Positions 62,248 through 64,000 of a stretch of 64,000 bases of DNA are shown piece after piece. The notes under the pieces were generated by a model. It saw only the letters and a program-made list of their open reading frames with translations. It was not told the DNA's origin and did no database searches. Origin of the DNA: CAYVXE01 sp964455375 (GTDB taxonomy: Bacteria > Zhuqueibacterota > Zhuqueibacteria > Oceanimicrobiales > Oceanimicrobiaceae); assembly GCA_964455375.1 (NCBI GenBank), contig CAYVXE010000010.1, positions 4,904-68,903 of the forward strand, in the 5' to 3' direction. The translations under genes and the position numbers were made by a program. Within the stretch, counting starts at the first letter, position 1; every line of letters begins with the position of its first letter.

Positions 62248-63354
62248 ATGTTCAAAATACCACAAGCTGACTTAAAAGCGCAGTATGAAACCATTAAAGA
62301 TGACATTTTGCCGGCCTTGCAGGATGTGTGTGAAAGTACACAATTTGTGCGCGGCAAATATGCCAAAGCTTTCGAAGAATCATTCGCAAAATATTGCCAC
62401 ACCGAATATGCCGTTGGTGTGGGTAATGGGACAGACGCGCTATATTTAACCCTGTTGGCATTGGGAATCGGTGCAGGCGATGAGGTCATTACCAGTCCGT
62501 TTACCTTTACGGCCACCGGCGAAGCCATTTACTGGACTGGTGCGAAAGTCGTCTTCGCAGATATTTCTCCGGCGAATTACACCATTGACGTGAACCAAAT
62601 TGAAGATAAAATTACCGACAAAACCAAAGCGATCATTCCGGTGCATCTCTACGGGCATCCGGCAGATCTGGATGGTGTTATTGGAATTGCAAAAAAATAT
62701 GATCTCAAGATTGTTGAAGATGCGGCACAGGCGCATGGGGCGTTTTACAACGGCCGGCGTGTGGGCTCCTTCGGGCATGCCGCCTGTTTCAGTTTTTATC
62801 CCGGTAAAAACCTCGGCGCCTACGGGGATGCCGGTGGCGTGGTCACCAATGATGTTAAAGTCGCCGAAAATGTGCGTAAGCTGGGAGACCACGGTTCCAG
62901 CAAAAAATACCACAACGACATGATGGGCTTCAACAGTCGACTGGACGGCATGCAGGCCGCGGTACTCAGCATCAAACTCAAACATCTTGATGCCTGGAAC
63001 CATCGCCGCCGGGAAATCACCCTGTTTTATAATGCCGCATTTCAGGATGTTGCCGGCATTGAAACACCGCAGGAGTCTGAGTGGGCGCAGTCCGTTTACC
63101 ACCTCTATGTGGTGCAGGTGAACAACCGTGATGCGGTGAAACAGAAACTTAACGACGCCGGTATTGGCGCTGCCATTCATTATCCCACGCCGCTGCACCT
63201 GTTGGAGGCCTACGAATTCATGCGTCTGGGGCGGGGTAGTTTTCCGGTGGCGGAGCGCGCCGGCGACCGTGTCATGAGTCTGCCGAACTACCCGGAAATG
63301 ACGGACGAGATGCTCGATTATGTGGTTGAGAAAGTAAAAGAAGTCGTTGGATGA
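62248..63354 (+). CDS. DegT/DnrJ/EryC1/StrS-type sugar aminotransferase
   Basis: A 368-residue PLP enzyme with AAGGAG 7 nt before its ATG. GNGTDALYLTLLALGIGAGDEVI (residues 59-81) and the PVHLYGHPADLDGV block are family landmarks. The PLP contacts are D158 in VEDAAQAHGA and K187 in FSFYPGKNLGAYGDAG. These enzymes transfer an amino group to a keto-sugar nucleotide. It fits the polysaccharide cluster upstream as a sugar-modification step, but whether it is co-transcribed with the Wzi-like gene is doubtful because of the inserted octamer element between them. Confidence 0.93.
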   Translation: MFKIPQADLKAQYETIKDDILPALQDVCESTQFVRGKYAKAFEESFAKYCHTEYAVGVGNGTDALYLTLLALGIGAGDEVITSPFTFTATGEAIYWTGAKVVFADISPANYTIDVNQIEDKITDKTKAIIPVHLYGHPADLDGVIGIAKKYDLKIVEDAAQAHGAFYNGRRVGSFGHAACFSFYPGKNLGAYGDAGGVVTNDVKVAENVRKLGDHGSSKKYHNDMMGFNSRLDGMQAAVLSIKLKHLDAWNHRRREITLFYNAAFQDVAGIETPQESEWAQSVYHLYVVQVNNRDAVKQKLNDAGIGAAIHYPTPLHLLEAYEFMRLGRGSFPVAERAGDRVMSLPNYPEMTDEMLDYVVEKVKEVVG

Positions 63355-63767
63355 TCATAATGCACGTGCGCCGACTTTAAAAGCTGCGTCGCTCGTTCTG
63401 TCAGAATATTTGAACACTGTAAGACACCGAGGGACACTGAAAAGTCTGATTTCGGATGTTTTGTGGAGTACATCGACTGTGTCGACGTGGCATTGACGCA
63501 GTCAATGCATTTCCAAACGTGAATCTCTAATTGCATACTTTAGTGTTGCGACCGCGGGCTGAAGAAAATAATTTTGAGCAAGCGGTATTCGAATCTACGG
63601 TTGGAAATGACCCGTGGCTGTGTAACGCTGACCTTCTTAAAGAAGGTTTGCGTTTGCTCTGAACTGAACAATGTGTTTTTTCGGTGTATTCAGTGACCTC
63701 CGGTGTTGAATGTTTTAAACTTACGGACAGCCGGGGGTTAGCCTAAAATGGAGTTGGAGATTACCCT
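63355..63767. other. Non-coding stretch before the edge gene pair
   Basis: 413 nt between the aminotransferase and the antitoxin-like gene. A GTG frame of about 40 codons ends at 63662; it has no Shine-Dalgarno site and no recognised match. No repeat or RNA gene is evident. The region presumably holds the promoter of the small-gene pair. Confidence 0.4.
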
Positions 63768-63956
63768 GTGATTAAAAAAACGATAACCAGACGAAACTTA
63801 AACGACTCTTCCGCTATAAAAAGTGATTTAGCTTATTGGTTAAAGAAAAAACCGGCAGAAAGAGTCGCAGCAGTGGATTATTTGCGGAGGCAGATTCATG
63901 GAAGTACAGCCAGACTTCAAAGAACTGCTCGAGTTGTTCAACGAGAACAACGTTGA
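63768..63956 (+). CDS. Small antitoxin-like protein paired with a nucleotidyltransferase
   Basis: A 62-residue protein starting at GTG (63768) with GGAG about 8 nt upstream. It contains SDLAYWLKKKPAERVAAVDYL followed by RRQIHGSTARLQR, a pattern I recognise from small proteins encoded just upstream of stand-alone nucleotidyltransferases of the AbiEii/MNT type. It overlaps the next gene by 59 nt in another frame, as in translationally coupled toxin-antitoxin pairs. The assignment as antitoxin rests on that context, not on a known domain name. Confidence 0.65.
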   Translation: MIKKTITRRNLNDSSAIKSDLAYWLKKKPAERVAAVDYLRRQIHGSTARLQRTARVVQREQR

Positions 63957-64000
63957 TTACCTGATTGTGGGAGGGTATGCATTAGCCTATCACGGTGTGC
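63898..64000 (+). CDS. Minimal nucleotidyltransferase (AbiEii/MNT-like), N-terminal fragment, cut by window edge
   Basis: The first 34 codons are visible. GCGGAGG ends 7 nt before the ATG. The peptide FKELLELFNENNVDYLIVGG, followed by YALAYHG, is the standard start of nucleotidyltransferase-fold proteins of the MNT/AbiEii group, with the GG motif of the active site in place. The remaining catalytic D-x-D pair lies outside the window. Members modify tRNA, proteins or NTPs and often act as toxins; which applies here cannot be told. Confidence 0.7.
   Translation, partial: MEVQPDFKELLELFNENNVDYLIVGGYALAYHGV

Noticed and set aside
62446..63198. 250-codon minus-strand frame inside the DegT aminotransferase
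   Set aside because: Antisense shadow of a gene with an intact PLP lysine.
63531..63662. About 43-codon frame before the edge gene pair
   Set aside because: Too short, no ribosome site and no family recognised; the GTG start is weak.
1..64000. rRNA or tRNA genes
   Set aside because: None recognised; the IVS-type protein gene is not inside an rRNA here.

Overview
The window (about 44% G+C by eye) looks like chromosome from an uncultured member of the Fibrobacterota-Chlorobi-Bacteroidota group, most like candidate division KSB1 or Calditrichota. The basis is three secreted proteins ending in the NFPNPFNP-type FlgD-like C-terminal domain, many lipoproteins and outer-membrane proteins, and frequent GTG/TTG starts with strong Shine-Dalgarno sites. 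This is a family-level inference; no rRNA or tRNA gene was seen.

Left part (1-7.1 kb, minus strand): an arsenic pair (arsR, truncated arsM), a secreted FG-GAP/ASPIC protein, an M1 metallopeptidase joined to a probable outer-membrane barrel, and a double-PDZ lipoprotein. From 7.36 to 22.93 kb (plus strand) lies a long co-directional locus: TPR-metallopeptidase, two DUF4159 proteins, MoxR ATPase, DUF58, BatA-like VWA protein, DUF4175 coiled-coil membrane protein, VWA/GATase-like membrane protein and a caspase-fold protein with no cysteine. This is an expanded MoxR/VWA envelope module.

23-33 kb: a phage-like DUF1353 gene and a G+C-richer amidase, then M48, M49-like and Prc (S41) proteases, a HAD-IIA phosphatase and a C26 amidotransferase. 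33-43.3 kb: a giant adhesin-like surface protein, then a YfiR / TonB-receptor / YfiR / hybrid histidine kinase signalling set whose kinase has a CHASE8-like periplasmic region, the kind of domain YfiR controls in YfiBNR. 43.6-52.6 kb: housekeeping and metabolic genes (pepD, peptidyl-prolyl isomerase, YchF-like GTPase, LPG-synthase-like membrane protein, amrB, amrA, dgt, ECF ATPase).

53-63.4 kb: an exopolysaccharide region with a sigma-54 activator, a secreted FnIII protein behind a candidate sigma-54 promoter, Wza-like export protein, Wzz-like chain-length protein, Wzi-like outer-membrane protein and a DegT sugar aminotransferase. A four-helix-bundle (23S IVS-type) gene bracketed by inverted arrays of 8-bp repeats sits between the last two. 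The right edge starts a two-gene nucleotidyltransferase toxin/antitoxin-like pair. REP-like hairpin elements recur in the larger intergenic gaps.
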